A DNA stretch of 8,949 nucleotides, taken from the NCBI GenBank assembly GCA_015711875.1, contig JACVJG010000082.1:1-8949 (forward strand), read 5' to 3'. The translations under genes and the position numbers were made by a program. Of the stretch, positions 1-6,580 are shown piece by piece. The first letter of the stretch is position 1, and each line of letters starts with the position of its first letter. The stretch comes from Candidatus Solincola jinzensis. GTDB lineage: Bacteria; Actinomycetota; Geothermincolia; Geothermincolales; RBG-13-55-18. Under the pieces are notes generated by a model. It was given only the letters and a program-made list of their open reading frames with translations. It made no database searches and was not told the DNA's origin.

Positions 1-497
1 AGCAGACAGCGGTCTACCTCCACCGGGTATCCCTCCGGCGTGCTTCCGAGATACACGTTGCCCGCGGGGTCCTCGGCGTCGTGGTTGCGGATGCGCGAGG
101 GACCCATAGCCTCCCACACCCGCTTGCCCAGCACGCGCCTCAGCTCGCGTTCCGTCCATTTGCGGTGCAGGCCCACCGCGCATACCAGCTCCACATCCTC
201 CCGGCGCACCCCTAGGGAGAAGAGCTCCTCCAGCACCGCCTCCACCGCCATACCCCGGGGGTCCCTCCATACCGGCGGAAGGGGAAGGCAGGGGTCGTCG
301 AAGGCTATGGTGACCCGAGAGCCGCGCCCCACCAGCTCACCCAGGGGAGGGGCGCCAAGGGGGTCGCGCAGAGCCCTCCTCACCGCGCCCTGGTAATCGG
401 CCAAAGGGGCGGCGGGAGGAGGGGCCGTTATCACCCTGGTGCGGTCCGGCAACTCCACGCGAATCAGGTCGTCGCCGTAGAAGACCAGCCTGTTCAC
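1..497 (-). CDS. LarA-like nickel-pincer racemase/epimerase (DUF2088), N-terminal part
   Basis: The visible 165 residues match the N-terminal domain of the LarA family, whose founding member racemises lactate with a nickel-pincer nucleotide cofactor. I translated the minus strand from a GTG at 495-497, preceded by GAGGTGA at 501-507. Family landmarks in order are an early YGDD (residues 7-10), a helix ending RDPLGAPPL (44-52), the beta strand and loop VTIAFDDPCLP (62-72), AVGLHR (107-112), NHDAED (138-143) and YLGSTPEG (149-156). His111 aligns with the catalytic His108 of Lactobacillus plantarum LarA. The loop usually reading SDxTRP reads DDPCLP here, so Leu71 sits where the substrate-binding Arg75 is expected. 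That suggests a LarA homologue with another hydroxy-acid substrate. The rest of the gene, including later cofactor ligands, lies beyond the left edge. The upstream minus-strand neighbour is a CoA-transferase 159 bp away; whether they share a transcript is unclear. The family call is firm; the substrate is unknown. Confidence 0.85.
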   Translation of the reverse strand, partial: MNRLVFYGDDLIRVELPDRTRVITAPPPAAPLADYQGAVRRALRDPLGAPPLGELVGRGSRVTIAFDDPCLPLPPVWRDPRGMAVEAVLEELFSLGVRREDVELVCAVGLHRKWTERELRRVLGKRVWEAMGPSRIRNHDAEDPAGNVYLGSTPEGYPVEVDRCL

Positions 498-580
498 CGC
501 TCACCTCAAAGGGTCAGGTATTGAAGCTTGGAATTCTTACCGCAATTTACCATTAAAAGGCGGCAGAGCCAGGTCATGTA

Positions 581-644
581 TCTTGAATCAAGAAGATGGC
601 CTTGTCGGACGATGAGGTCAGACCGCAAGATTCAAGATTCAAGA
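581..644. repeat. Short direct and inverted repeats between the LarA-like and CoA-transferase genes
   Basis: The 159-bp gap at 498-656 has no gene. TCTTGAATCAAGA at 581-593 is itself an inverted repeat (TCTTGA, one base, TCAAGA). GATTCAAGA, the complement of its first nine bases, occurs twice in overlapping tandem at 629-637 and 636-644. A wider weak pairing joins ATGAGG at 612-617 with CCTCAT at 650-655. On the minus strand this lies just after the CoA-transferase stop. It could be a transcript-end structure or a protein-binding cluster for the LarA-like gene. There is no T-tract, so an intrinsic terminator is not supported. Confidence 0.5.
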
Positions 645-656
645 CCAGGCCTCATA

Positions 657-1847
657 TTAGCCCATGGCGCCGGAAGCGAGGATCTCCTCCACCTCCGCGG
701 GCTGTTTTCCGAGCACCTCCTCCAGCAGCCAACGGTTGTCCTGCCCCAGCGCGGGGGCGGGACCGCGCGGCCTGATCTCGCTTCCCAGCGCCTTCATCGC
801 GGAACCGAAGATGGTGATGATGCCGGCGCCGGGCTGCTCCAGGTCCACCAGCATGCCGCGGGCCGCGGTGTGGGGGTTCTCCACCACGGACTTCACGTCG
901 TTCACCGGAGCCCCCGGGACCTCGTATTCCTGCAGCAGCTCCCAGACCTCCGCGTTGGTCAACCCGGACGACCACTCCTCGATTATCTCCCTGAGCGCGG
1001 GTTCGTTGGCGTTGCGGGCCATGAGGTCGCGAAAGCGCTCGTCCTCGGCCAGCTCGGGCTTTCCCATGGCCCTGCACAGGTTATGGAAAGGGTGGTCCCC
1101 CACGCAGATGATCATCACGTACCCGTCCTTGGTGCGGTAGGCGTCGAAGGGGGTTACGTAAGGATAGCGGTTGCCGGTGCGCTGGGGGATGTTCCCGGCG
1201 ACGGTATAGTCCACGAACTTGGCCTCCAGGAGGTTTATGGCCACGTCGTACATGGAGACGTCCAGGTACTCCCCCACCCCCGTTCGCTCGCGCGCGAAAA
1301 GGGCGGCGCATATCCCGAAGGCGGCGTAGAAAGCGCACGAGATGTCGATTATGAGCGTGCCGGCGCGGGTGGGAGGCCCTTCGGGGAACCCGGTGGTGCT
1401 CATGAGCCCGGTGAGCGCCTGCAGCACGGCGTCGTAGGCCGGCAGGTGCGCCAGGGGGCCGTATTGCCCGTAACCGGAGATGGAGCACATCACCAGCTTC
1501 GGGTTTATTTCCCTCAGGGTCTCGTAGTCTATGCCCAGCTTCTTGACCACTCCGGGGCGGTAATTCTCCACGAAGACGTCGGATACCGCCGCCAGCTCCT
1601 TGAACAGCTCTACCGCGCGTGGGTTCTTGAGGTCCAGCACCACGCCGCGTTTTCCGCGGTTGAGAACCGCGAAGGACGCGGAGACGCCGTCCTTGTAAGG
1701 AGGGAAAAGCCTGGCCTCGTCGCCCAGGCCCGGCCGTTCCACCTTGATCACCTCCGCTCCCATATCGGCCAGGAAAAAGGTGCAGCCCGGCCCCGCCACG
1801 GTGTTGGTGAAGTCGATCACCCTGATTCCTTCGAGCATGGATCGCAT
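657..1847 (-). CDS. Family III (CaiB/BaiF-type) acyl-CoA transferase
   Basis: Family III enzymes move CoA from an acyl-CoA donor to a free carboxylic acid through an aspartyl-CoA thioester intermediate; they are cytosolic and often dimerise as interlocked rings. The 396-residue length is typical. Landmarks are LEGIRVIDFTNTVAGP at 5-20, the strand and helix with GAEVIKVERP at 30-39, LNRGKRGVVLDLK at 62-74, FVENYRPGV at 92-100, the SISGYGQYGP turn at 122-131, and AYDAVLQALTGLMS at 137-150. Asp168 in LIIDIS (165-170) is the predicted catalytic aspartate. RERTGVGEYLDVSMYD at 186-201 follows, and GAPVN lies near the C-terminus. The ATG at 1847 is chosen over an internal ATG at 1838 because TAGGAGGT lies just upstream at about 1854-1861. 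The opposite, divergent neighbour is an acyl-CoA-synthetase-like protein, so organic-acid activation is a reasonable theme. The CoA donor and acceptor cannot be told from sequence, so no symbol is given. Confidence 0.95.
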   Translation of the reverse strand: MRSMLEGIRVIDFTNTVAGPGCTFFLADMGAEVIKVERPGLGDEARLFPPYKDGVSASFAVLNRGKRGVVLDLKNPRAVELFKELAAVSDVFVENYRPGVVKKLGIDYETLREINPKLVMCSISGYGQYGPLAHLPAYDAVLQALTGLMSTTGFPEGPPTRAGTLIIDISCAFYAAFGICAALFARERTGVGEYLDVSMYDVAINLLEAKFVDYTVAGNIPQRTGNRYPYVTPFDAYRTKDGYVMIICVGDHPFHNLCRAMGKPELAEDERFRDLMARNANEPALREIIEEWSSGLTNAEVWELLQEYEVPGAPVNDVKSVVENPHTAARGMLVDLEQPGAGIITIFGSAMKALGSEIRPRGPAPALGQDNRWLLEEVLGKQPAEVEEILASGAMG

Positions 1848-1884
1848 GTTCTTACCTCCTAGACCGTTTCGTTAGCACCTTTGC

Positions 1885-1910
1885 ATTATTCCCTGCTCCA
1901 TAACATTGTA
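1885..1910 (-). promoter_or_regulatory. Possible promoter elements for the CoA-transferase gene
   Basis: On the minus strand upstream of the CoA-transferase there are two -10-like hexamers: TACAAT (complement of 1905-1910, five of six matches to TATAAT) and AATAAT (complement of 1885-1890). Neither has a convincing -35 box at 16-18 bp. The local drop in GC content supports a promoter somewhere here, but the exact element is uncertain. Confidence 0.3.
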
Positions 1911-2057
1911 TGCCGTAGAGGGCGAAATGCTACCGGCGTGAAGCGGTTGAAAATATCCCTGCCGTGAAGGCCAACGGCGTGGATGGAGGAGCTGGTTGTG
2001 GCGCACGGGGAGGGAAAGGAGACCAAGAAAACTGCGGGTAAAACGGCTCATGCATCC

Positions 2058-2113
2058 TCAACGGCGCTTGCCCGGGTGAGGCGCCGTCAACGGCGCTTGT
2101 GCCCGGAGCGCCG
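2058..2113. repeat. Tandem pair of hairpin-forming repeats in the divergent control region
   Basis: TCAACGGCGCTTG occurs at 2058-2070 and again at 2087-2099, with a 29-bp period. Each copy is followed by a CCCGG segment and a GCGCCG arm, so each unit folds as a hairpin. The first pairs ACGGCGC (2061-2067) with GCGCCGT (2081-2087). The second pairs CGGCGC (2091-2096) with GCGCCG (2108-2113). The pair ends about 42 bp before the -35 box of the plus-strand gene. It lies in the 344-bp gap between the divergent CoA-transferase and the ANL-like gene. Tandem operators for a dimeric regulator or a small dispersed repeat are both possible. Confidence 0.6.
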
Positions 2114-2147
2114 CGGGCCCCGGCCGCGTCGATGGGATACCGGTTGT

Positions 2148-2157
2148 AAACATGTTT
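2148..2157. promoter_or_regulatory. Palindrome AAACATGTTT overlapping a -35 box, candidate operator
   Basis: AAACATGTTT is a perfect 10-bp palindrome. Its last two bases overlap the TTGACT -35 hexamer of the next promoter. A repressor bound here would block polymerase. It is AT-rich within a very GC-rich region. No regulator gene is in the window, so its role is inferred from position only. Confidence 0.4.
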
Positions 2158-2184
2158 GACTTGCTGGGTTTTCGCCGTCAGAAT
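2156..2184 (+). promoter_or_regulatory. Sigma-70-like promoter of the ANL-like gene, probably giving a leaderless mRNA
   Basis: TTGACT at 2156-2161 (five of six to TTGACA) is separated by 17 bp from CAGAAT at 2179-2184 (four of six to TATAAT). The expected transcription start, 6-8 bp after the -10 box, falls on or next to the ATG at 2192. No Shine-Dalgarno sequence precedes that ATG. Both points fit a leaderless transcript. Confidence 0.55.
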
Positions 2185-2191
2185 AGCGCTT

Positions 2192-3436
2192 ATGCTGGAG
2201 AAGATGCGCCCGGCCTCGCGTCGCCATCTGACCCTGGCCAACCTCCTGGAAAAACTGGCGGAAGCGCGCGGCGGAGCCGAGGCTCTCACCGCCGGGATCT
2301 CCGCTTACCGTGGGCTTTCCGCCCCCACCGGCCTTGGAGCCGGCGACTTCCTGCGCCTGACCAACCTGGCGGCGGAGGCCCTCATCCGGGAATGGGACCT
2401 GAAGAAGGGAGAGCGCGTCGCCGTTCTCGCGCGTGACCCCGGAGAATCGCTCCTCATATCGCTGGCGGCGATAAAGGCGGGCGCTATAGTGGTCCCCCTG
2501 CCTCCCGAGCTGCCGGAAGAGGAGCTAGCCAGGCGGATGGAGGGCTGCGGTGTCTCCCTGATCATAGCCGACGGCGCTTTCCTCGCGGCGTGCCCCGACG
2601 CCCCGGGGAGCCTGCGCCGTGAGGGACGCCTGGCGGCCTGCGGCCCGCGGGAAGCGGTTCCGCCCGGAGCCGTTTCCCTGCACGAAGCCATGGAGAGGTC
2701 ATCCGGCTTTTTCCTCCCTTATACCCTCAAGCCGTCCAGCGTGGTGGCGCTTTTCCACCATCCCACCCCACCGGGAAAACCGCGCGCGGTCATGGCCACC
2801 AACGAGATGCTGCTGTGGCCGGGACGGGTCGCGGCCTTCCTGCCCTTCTTCAGGCCCGGAGGGCTTTTTCTCAACGCCCTCTCCCCGTTGACCATGGCTG
2901 GTTTCGCGGCCTCGTTGGCGGCGCTTCTCTGCGGCATGCGGCTTGCCTTCCTCGGGGAGGCGGAAACGGTGCCCGGAACCGAGAACCGGGATGGGTGGAC
3001 GAACGTTGTCTTCTCGGCGTCCCCGCGACAGTATATCCGCATGCTGGAGGCGGGCGTGGGCGGGTTTGGCGCCGCGTCCCTGCGCCTGTGGTTGTGCTGG
3101 GGCTATGGGCTGTCGCGGGAAGCGGTGGCGGAGCTGGGGATGTATGCCGCCGGGAAAGGCCGCTTTCCGGCGCCGGTGATGGAAGCCTGTGATGCGGAGG
3201 GCAACGCGGTGATGCCGGCGGTGAGGTTCTCGCTGCGAAACCGGGTGTGGCCGCGTGACGGGTTTGGAATGGCGATACCGCCCAACCGCATGCGCGTCGT
3301 GCACGGGAGCCGCTCAGGGGAGGCGGGCGGGAGAGTCCTCGCCCTCAAGGGGCCATCGGTGACCCCGGGATACTGGAACGACCTGGAAGCCACCCTGGAG
3401 GCCAGGAAGGGTGGCTGGCTGTACTGCCCCCTGTAA
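2192..3436 (+). CDS. Degenerate, C-terminally truncated ANL-superfamily (acyl-CoA synthetase-like) protein
   Basis: The 414-residue product follows the N-terminal domain of AMP-forming acyl-CoA synthetases but lacks their catalytic signatures. Recognisable parts are WDLKKGERVAVLARD (68-82), LAAIKAGAIVVPLPPELP (91-108), the LPFFRPGGLFLNALSPL segment (217-233), NVVFSASPRQYIRMLE (271-286) and GRVLALKGPSVTPGYWND (380-397). The ATP-binding loop, normally TSGTTGxPKG, aligns with HPTPPGKPRA (190-199), losing its Ser/Gly/Thr residues. The YGxTE motif is absent (VMEACDAEGN at 329-338). The protein stops just after GGWLYCPL, where GWxxTGD should continue, so the roughly 110-residue C-terminal lid domain with its catalytic lysine is missing. 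Neither of the other two plus frames after the stop restores that domain. I chose ATG 2192 because a promoter lies at the right distance; TTG 2156 overlaps the -35 box. The frame is otherwise intact over 1.2 kb, so it may be a pseudoenzyme or a recently decayed gene. The ANL relationship is clear; the function is unknown. Confidence 0.75.
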   Translation: MLEKMRPASRRHLTLANLLEKLAEARGGAEALTAGISAYRGLSAPTGLGAGDFLRLTNLAAEALIREWDLKKGERVAVLARDPGESLLISLAAIKAGAIVVPLPPELPEEELARRMEGCGVSLIIADGAFLAACPDAPGSLRREGRLAACGPREAVPPGAVSLHEAMERSSGFFLPYTLKPSSVVALFHHPTPPGKPRAVMATNEMLLWPGRVAAFLPFFRPGGLFLNALSPLTMAGFAASLAALLCGMRLAFLGEAETVPGTENRDGWTNVVFSASPRQYIRMLEAGVGGFGAASLRLWLCWGYGLSREAVAELGMYAAGKGRFPAPVMEACDAEGNAVMPAVRFSLRNRVWPRDGFGMAIPPNRMRVVHGSRSGEAGGRVLALKGPSVTPGYWNDLEATLEARKGGWLYCPL

Positions 3437-3519
3437 GAGAGCGGTGTCGTGGTGGGCGGCAGCCCGTTGTGGCCTCCAGGGGCCGGGCGCCCACTCCCCG
3501 GGATGCCCCACCGGCTCTC
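3437..3519. repeat. Nested inverted repeat directly after the ANL-like stop, with flanking 8-bp direct repeats
   Basis: The outer arms are GAGAGCGGTG (3437-3446) and CACCGGCTCTC (3509-3519), complementary with one bulged base. Inside, GTGGGCG (3452-3458) pairs with CGCCCAC (3488-3494). GCCC (3462-3465) can pair with GGGC (3485-3488) and GGCC (3471-3474) with GGCC (3481-3484), leaving a six-base loop. TGTAAGAG occurs just outside on both sides (3432-3439 and 3523-3530), the first copy containing the ANL-like stop codon. This may be a transcription-end hairpin between convergent genes, although it has no T-tract. It may also be the remnant of a small mobile element with a target duplication. 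The rest of the gap (3531-3612) shows nothing I can name. Confidence 0.5.
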
Positions 3520-3612
3520 CCGTGTAAGAGCTCGTGCAAAAAAGCGGCAAGCGGAGCAGCAGAACGCGGGCACGGGTTACAGGGGCCTGGATGCAGGGAC
3601 AGCAGAGCTTCT

Positions 3613-6186
3613 TCAGGCCGGATGGGAGACCGTCTCCGCCTCCGCGTGCAGAGGCGATGCCGACCCCTCCCCCACTCGCCTCCTCTGGATGGCGCGCAGT
3701 GCCTCCAGGGCAGCGCGCCTGACCTTCTCACTGCGATCGCCCGTGTACTCCTGCAGGATATCACGGCACTCGTCGCTGCATATCCTTCCCAGGGCAAGGG
3801 CCGCGGCGGCCCGCAGCTCGTTCTTGCCTCCGGCCATGAAGGGCAGCAGGGGCTTCTTGCGCAGGATGCGCTGGCAGTAGGGTATGGCGGAACGGTCGCC
3901 TATCTCCCCCAGGGCCCAGAGGGCGGCGGATTTCACGGCGTTGCTGCGTCTGCGCTCCTTCTTGAAGCTGCGCGGAGGCTTGATGATGTTCATGAGCACC
4001 GGCGCGGTGGAGACGTCGCGCAGGTAGCCCAGGCCGATGCACGCCTCGCGCTGCACCCGCTCATCGCGATCGTCCAGCGCTTCCACCAGCAGTGACACCG
4101 TCTCCGAGGTGCGGATCCTGGAGATGGCCTTGATGGTCTCCCGGCGCACCTCGGGATTCTGGTGGCGGATGAAGCGCGCCAGCGACTGGATGATGGAACG
4201 GTTGCCGATCTCGGCCAGGATGGAGACGATGTTGCGGTACATGTGCCAGGGGTTGTATTTTTCCAGGTCGTTGATGAGGCCGAGGATGGCATCCTTCCCT
4301 ATGCTTTCCAGCGCCTCGAAGGTGACCCTCTTCACCAGCAGGTCCTCGCTGTCTTTGAGCACCTGTATCAGGGGCTGGATGGACTTGTCCTCGAACTTGA
4401 TGAGCAGCTCCGCCACCTCGGTGATGGTCTGTATGTCCCCCTCCCTCAGGATATCGGCCAGGTTTTCCAGCACCTCGGGGCTTGCCACCGTGGCCACCGC
4501 CTCCAGGGCGGTGCGCCTCTGCTCCGGCTTGCGGGTGTCCTCGGCGCTGTTGTGGCGCCAGAAGGTATCGATGATCTCCAGGGCGGCCCTGTATTCCCGT
4601 GAGAGGATGAAGGTCTGCGCCAGGCTGGCGAGGCACGAGGCCAGGGTGGTGTATACCTCGCTGAGCTCACGCTCCCTTTCCAGGCGCTCCAACAGGCGGT
4701 CTTTCATCTCGAAGGCGACGGGGAACTCCTGCAGGCGTTTGCTCATCTCCAGGGCGGCGGGGATGTTGCGCAGGGTCTCCGCCGTCTTCAGCCTGATCTC
4801 CGGGCTCATGTCTTCCAGGTTGTCCAGCAGGCTCTCCAGGAGCTTGAGAACGGTGTCGTGGCGGCGCGCCCGGTAGAGTTTCTGCATCAGGCGGGGTATG
4901 TTCTCGTCGATGGTTATATCGCGGGTCAGATCGTCGATGTCCAGGGTGAGGCCCTCGCTCACCAGCATGTTGCTTATCTGATACACCAGGGTGCTGGCGC
5001 CGGCGCTGCCCCGCTCCCCCGAGGAGCCGTTTACGATCTTCTTCCACATGTCGGCCTGGAAGATGCGGTCGCTGACCCGCGATTCCCAGGGCTTTCCCAC
5101 CGAGGACTGGTAGATCTCGTCGATGAGGGCCGAGAGCGCCTCGTAGCGCAGTTCCTGTTCAGGGGAGAACCCGGTCTCCGGGTCATCCACCACCCGCTGC
5201 AGGGCCTCGTGCTCGCGGATGGCGCTCTCCAGGAGGTCCAGCATCTTGTTCTCTCGCAGGCTGTCCAGTATTAACCGGCGCATCTCCAGCTCGCGCAGGG
5301 CCTCGGGCTTCTCGCGCAGCAGGTATCCCTTCAGCTCCGAGGGCTCCAGGAAAGCGGCGGCCTTGGCGATCTCCTCCACGTCCATGCGCCGCAGCTCCTC
5401 GTCTCCGAGTTCCCCCAGAAGCTGGGCGCTTCTCTCCAGGGTACGGCATACCTCGTCCAGGGCTGCTTCCGGGTCCTCGATCTCCACCACGATCTCGCGT
5501 ACTGCCTGGCGCAGCAGAAGCCCCAGGCGAGGAGGGTTGCTCATGATGTCGCGGATGGTCTCCTCACCGGCCTCGGCGCGGCCGGTCTTTCCGGTGATGT
5601 AGTTCACGAAGCGCTCGTCCTTGAGCTTTTCGTTGAGACGCGCCAGCTCCTCTTCCTTGAAACGCCCCTCCCCTTCCTTTTCGGCTTCCTCCACGGCGAT
5701 CACCTCGTCATCCGCCACGGAGACGAAGCGCTTCTCGTTCACCAGGATGTGGCTGCATCCCTGCCTTGCCACCTCCTCCGCCAGACCTCCCAGCTTGCGC
5801 AGATCCTCCGGCTCCCTGGTCATGATGTAGAGGAACTTCAGGAACTCCTCCTGGTCCATGCCGGCGGAGAAGGTGATGCTGTAGATATCCCTGCGGCGCA
5901 AGCCGTCGAGGAAGGAGAGCACCGGCGGCCTCACCTGGTCGCGGTCGTGCAGCTTCTCCCCGTTCACGAGCAGAAGGTTGTCAGCTTCTCCCAGGGTGAG
6001 TTTTCCAGTCTGGGAGAGGAGGGGGTCCATGCGCGCGTATGCCGTCTCCACCGAGGCGGAGATCATGTCGCTGGTGGGTGGATACATGTGGATGTTGATC
6101 ATGGCGGCGTTGAGGGCGATGAGCAGTTCCACCGCCCTGCGCGCCAGCTCCTCGCCGCTGTCCGCCAACGCCTGGTTCTCTTCCAT
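3613..6186 (-). CDS. Large soluble HEAT-repeat protein with an unassigned N-terminal domain
   Basis: The 857-residue product has no signal peptide or membrane segment. The C-terminal part, about residues 557-835, is a chain of HEAT-like (PBS-lyase-type) helical pairs. Clear units include SIQPLIQVLKDSEDLLVKR (602-620), SIIQSLARFIRHQNPEVRRE (664-683), VSLLVEALDDRDERVQREA (697-715), VKSAALWALGEIGDRSAIPY (751-770), LRAAAALALGRI (791-802) and KVRRAALEALRAI (821-833). Such arrays bind proteins. The N-terminal 150 residues mix helices with NIHMYPPTSD (31-40) and LLLVNGEKL (71-79), then FSAGMDQEEFLKFL (106-119). I recognise this only as a domain seen with helical-repeat or signalling proteins. The middle, 170-550, is charged and helical. 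The ATG at 6186 follows a weak GGCGGGA site. The gene is monocistronic, convergent with the ANL-like gene and divergent from the tsaC operon. A scaffold role is plausible, but the function is unknown. Confidence 0.85.
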   Translation of the reverse strand: MEENQALADSGEELARRAVELLIALNAAMINIHMYPPTSDMISASVETAYARMDPLLSQTGKLTLGEADNLLLVNGEKLHDRDQVRPPVLSFLDGLRRRDIYSITFSAGMDQEEFLKFLYIMTREPEDLRKLGGLAEEVARQGCSHILVNEKRFVSVADDEVIAVEEAEKEGEGRFKEEELARLNEKLKDERFVNYITGKTGRAEAGEETIRDIMSNPPRLGLLLRQAVREIVVEIEDPEAALDEVCRTLERSAQLLGELGDEELRRMDVEEIAKAAAFLEPSELKGYLLREKPEALRELEMRRLILDSLRENKMLDLLESAIREHEALQRVVDDPETGFSPEQELRYEALSALIDEIYQSSVGKPWESRVSDRIFQADMWKKIVNGSSGERGSAGASTLVYQISNMLVSEGLTLDIDDLTRDITIDENIPRLMQKLYRARRHDTVLKLLESLLDNLEDMSPEIRLKTAETLRNIPAALEMSKRLQEFPVAFEMKDRLLERLERERELSEVYTTLASCLASLAQTFILSREYRAALEIIDTFWRHNSAEDTRKPEQRRTALEAVATVASPEVLENLADILREGDIQTITEVAELLIKFEDKSIQPLIQVLKDSEDLLVKRVTFEALESIGKDAILGLINDLEKYNPWHMYRNIVSILAEIGNRSIIQSLARFIRHQNPEVRRETIKAISRIRTSETVSLLVEALDDRDERVQREACIGLGYLRDVSTAPVLMNIIKPPRSFKKERRRSNAVKSAALWALGEIGDRSAIPYCQRILRKKPLLPFMAGGKNELRAAAALALGRICSDECRDILQEYTGDRSEKVRRAALEALRAIQRRRVGEGSASPLHAEAETVSHPA

Positions 6187-6565
6187 GTATCCCGCCGTCT
6201 TACGCGCGCTCGCGCTCCCTGCCGCGACGGGGGCGCATGCGCGAGGTCACTTTGCCTCCCCGACGTGTTCTCAAGGGAACTCTTTTCTGGATATTATTTA
6301 TCGACAGCCACACGCGCCTACATTAGGTTTTCAGAGCCACCAAAGGCCCTCGCCACAGCCGGACCGTGCCTGCATCCGCGCCCGCGCTTCCGGCAGCAGA
6401 GGTTTGACCCTCAATTCCCTCCGCGACTTCGACGGTGGCCATCTCCTCCGGAGGGCGCCGGGGCCGTCGCGGGCGAGGCTCATGGCCGCAAGGACGAAAG
6501 CAGCGGGAGGGCGGGGCGGATGCCCAGCTCCCGGCGCAGATGGCGGGGAAAAGGAAGGAAAAACC
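6187..6565. other. Divergent intergenic region between the HEAT-protein gene and the tsaC operon
   Basis: No gene is supported here. The left third contains a perfect palindrome, GCGCATGCGC (6233-6242), and an AT-rich island at about 6283-6302. That island is the most likely promoter zone for the minus-strand HEAT gene, with TAAATA and TAATAT -10-like words on that strand but no clear -35. GTTC and GAAC (6267-6280) flank six bases beside it. The GC-rich remainder contains a second perfect palindrome, CCTCCGGAGG (6445-6454). An open plus-strand frame crosses the region, but its sequence looks non-coding and has no family match I recognise. Confidence 0.5.
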
Positions 6566-6574
6566 TGCGATAAT
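6566..6574 (+). promoter_or_regulatory. Extended -10 promoter of the tsaC operon, probably leaderless
   Basis: TGCGATAAT is an extended -10 element: TG, one base, then GATAAT at 6569-6574 (five of six to TATAAT). The ATG at 6581 lies seven bases after its end, so transcription should begin at or beside the start codon. There is no -35 box of quality, which extended -10 promoters tolerate. The nearest purine-rich Shine-Dalgarno-like stretch (6551-6560) is about 20 bases from the ATG, too far to act. Confidence 0.5.
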
Positions 6575-6580
6575 AAGGCC

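Noticed and set aside
528..1862. A 444-codon plus-strand open frame opposite the CoA-transferase.
   Set aside because: It is antisense to a clear family III CoA-transferase, its composition is unlike a real protein, and it has no start signal. High GC content produces such shadows.
2156..2191. An earlier TTG start for the ANL-like gene.
   Set aside because: The TTG is part of the -35 hexamer and would lie upstream of the predicted transcription start; the ATG at 2192 fits the promoter.
1930..2289. A minus-strand 119-codon frame in the divergent control region.
   Set aside because: It overlaps the start of the ANL-like gene and the repeats, has low-complexity Ala/Pro/Arg composition and no ribosome-binding site.
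3437..3530. A frameshift restoring the missing C-terminal domain of the ANL-like protein.
   Set aside because: I translated the other two plus frames after the stop; neither shows the TGD motif or later lid-domain motifs.
4037..4876. A serine/arginine-rich plus-strand open frame inside the HEAT-protein gene.
   Set aside because: Its composition is that of the antisense of helical, Leu/Glu-rich coding sequence, and the minus-strand HEAT repeats explain the region.
6233..6242. Perfect palindrome GCGCATGCGC upstream of the HEAT gene.
   Set aside because: It is a short GC-rich palindrome expected fairly often at this base composition, with no repeat copy nearby, so it is not called as a site on its own.
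6390..6425. A stretch at about 6398-6412 that looks faintly like a tRNA T-arm.
   Set aside because: No five-base-pair T-stem with a seven-base loop forms, and no acceptor or anticodon arms can be placed around it.
5978..6580. The in-frame plus-strand extension upstream of tsaC, which would add about 200 residues.
   Set aside because: It overlaps the HEAT gene in antisense, resembles no known domain, and the YrdC domain begins normally just after the ATG at 6581.
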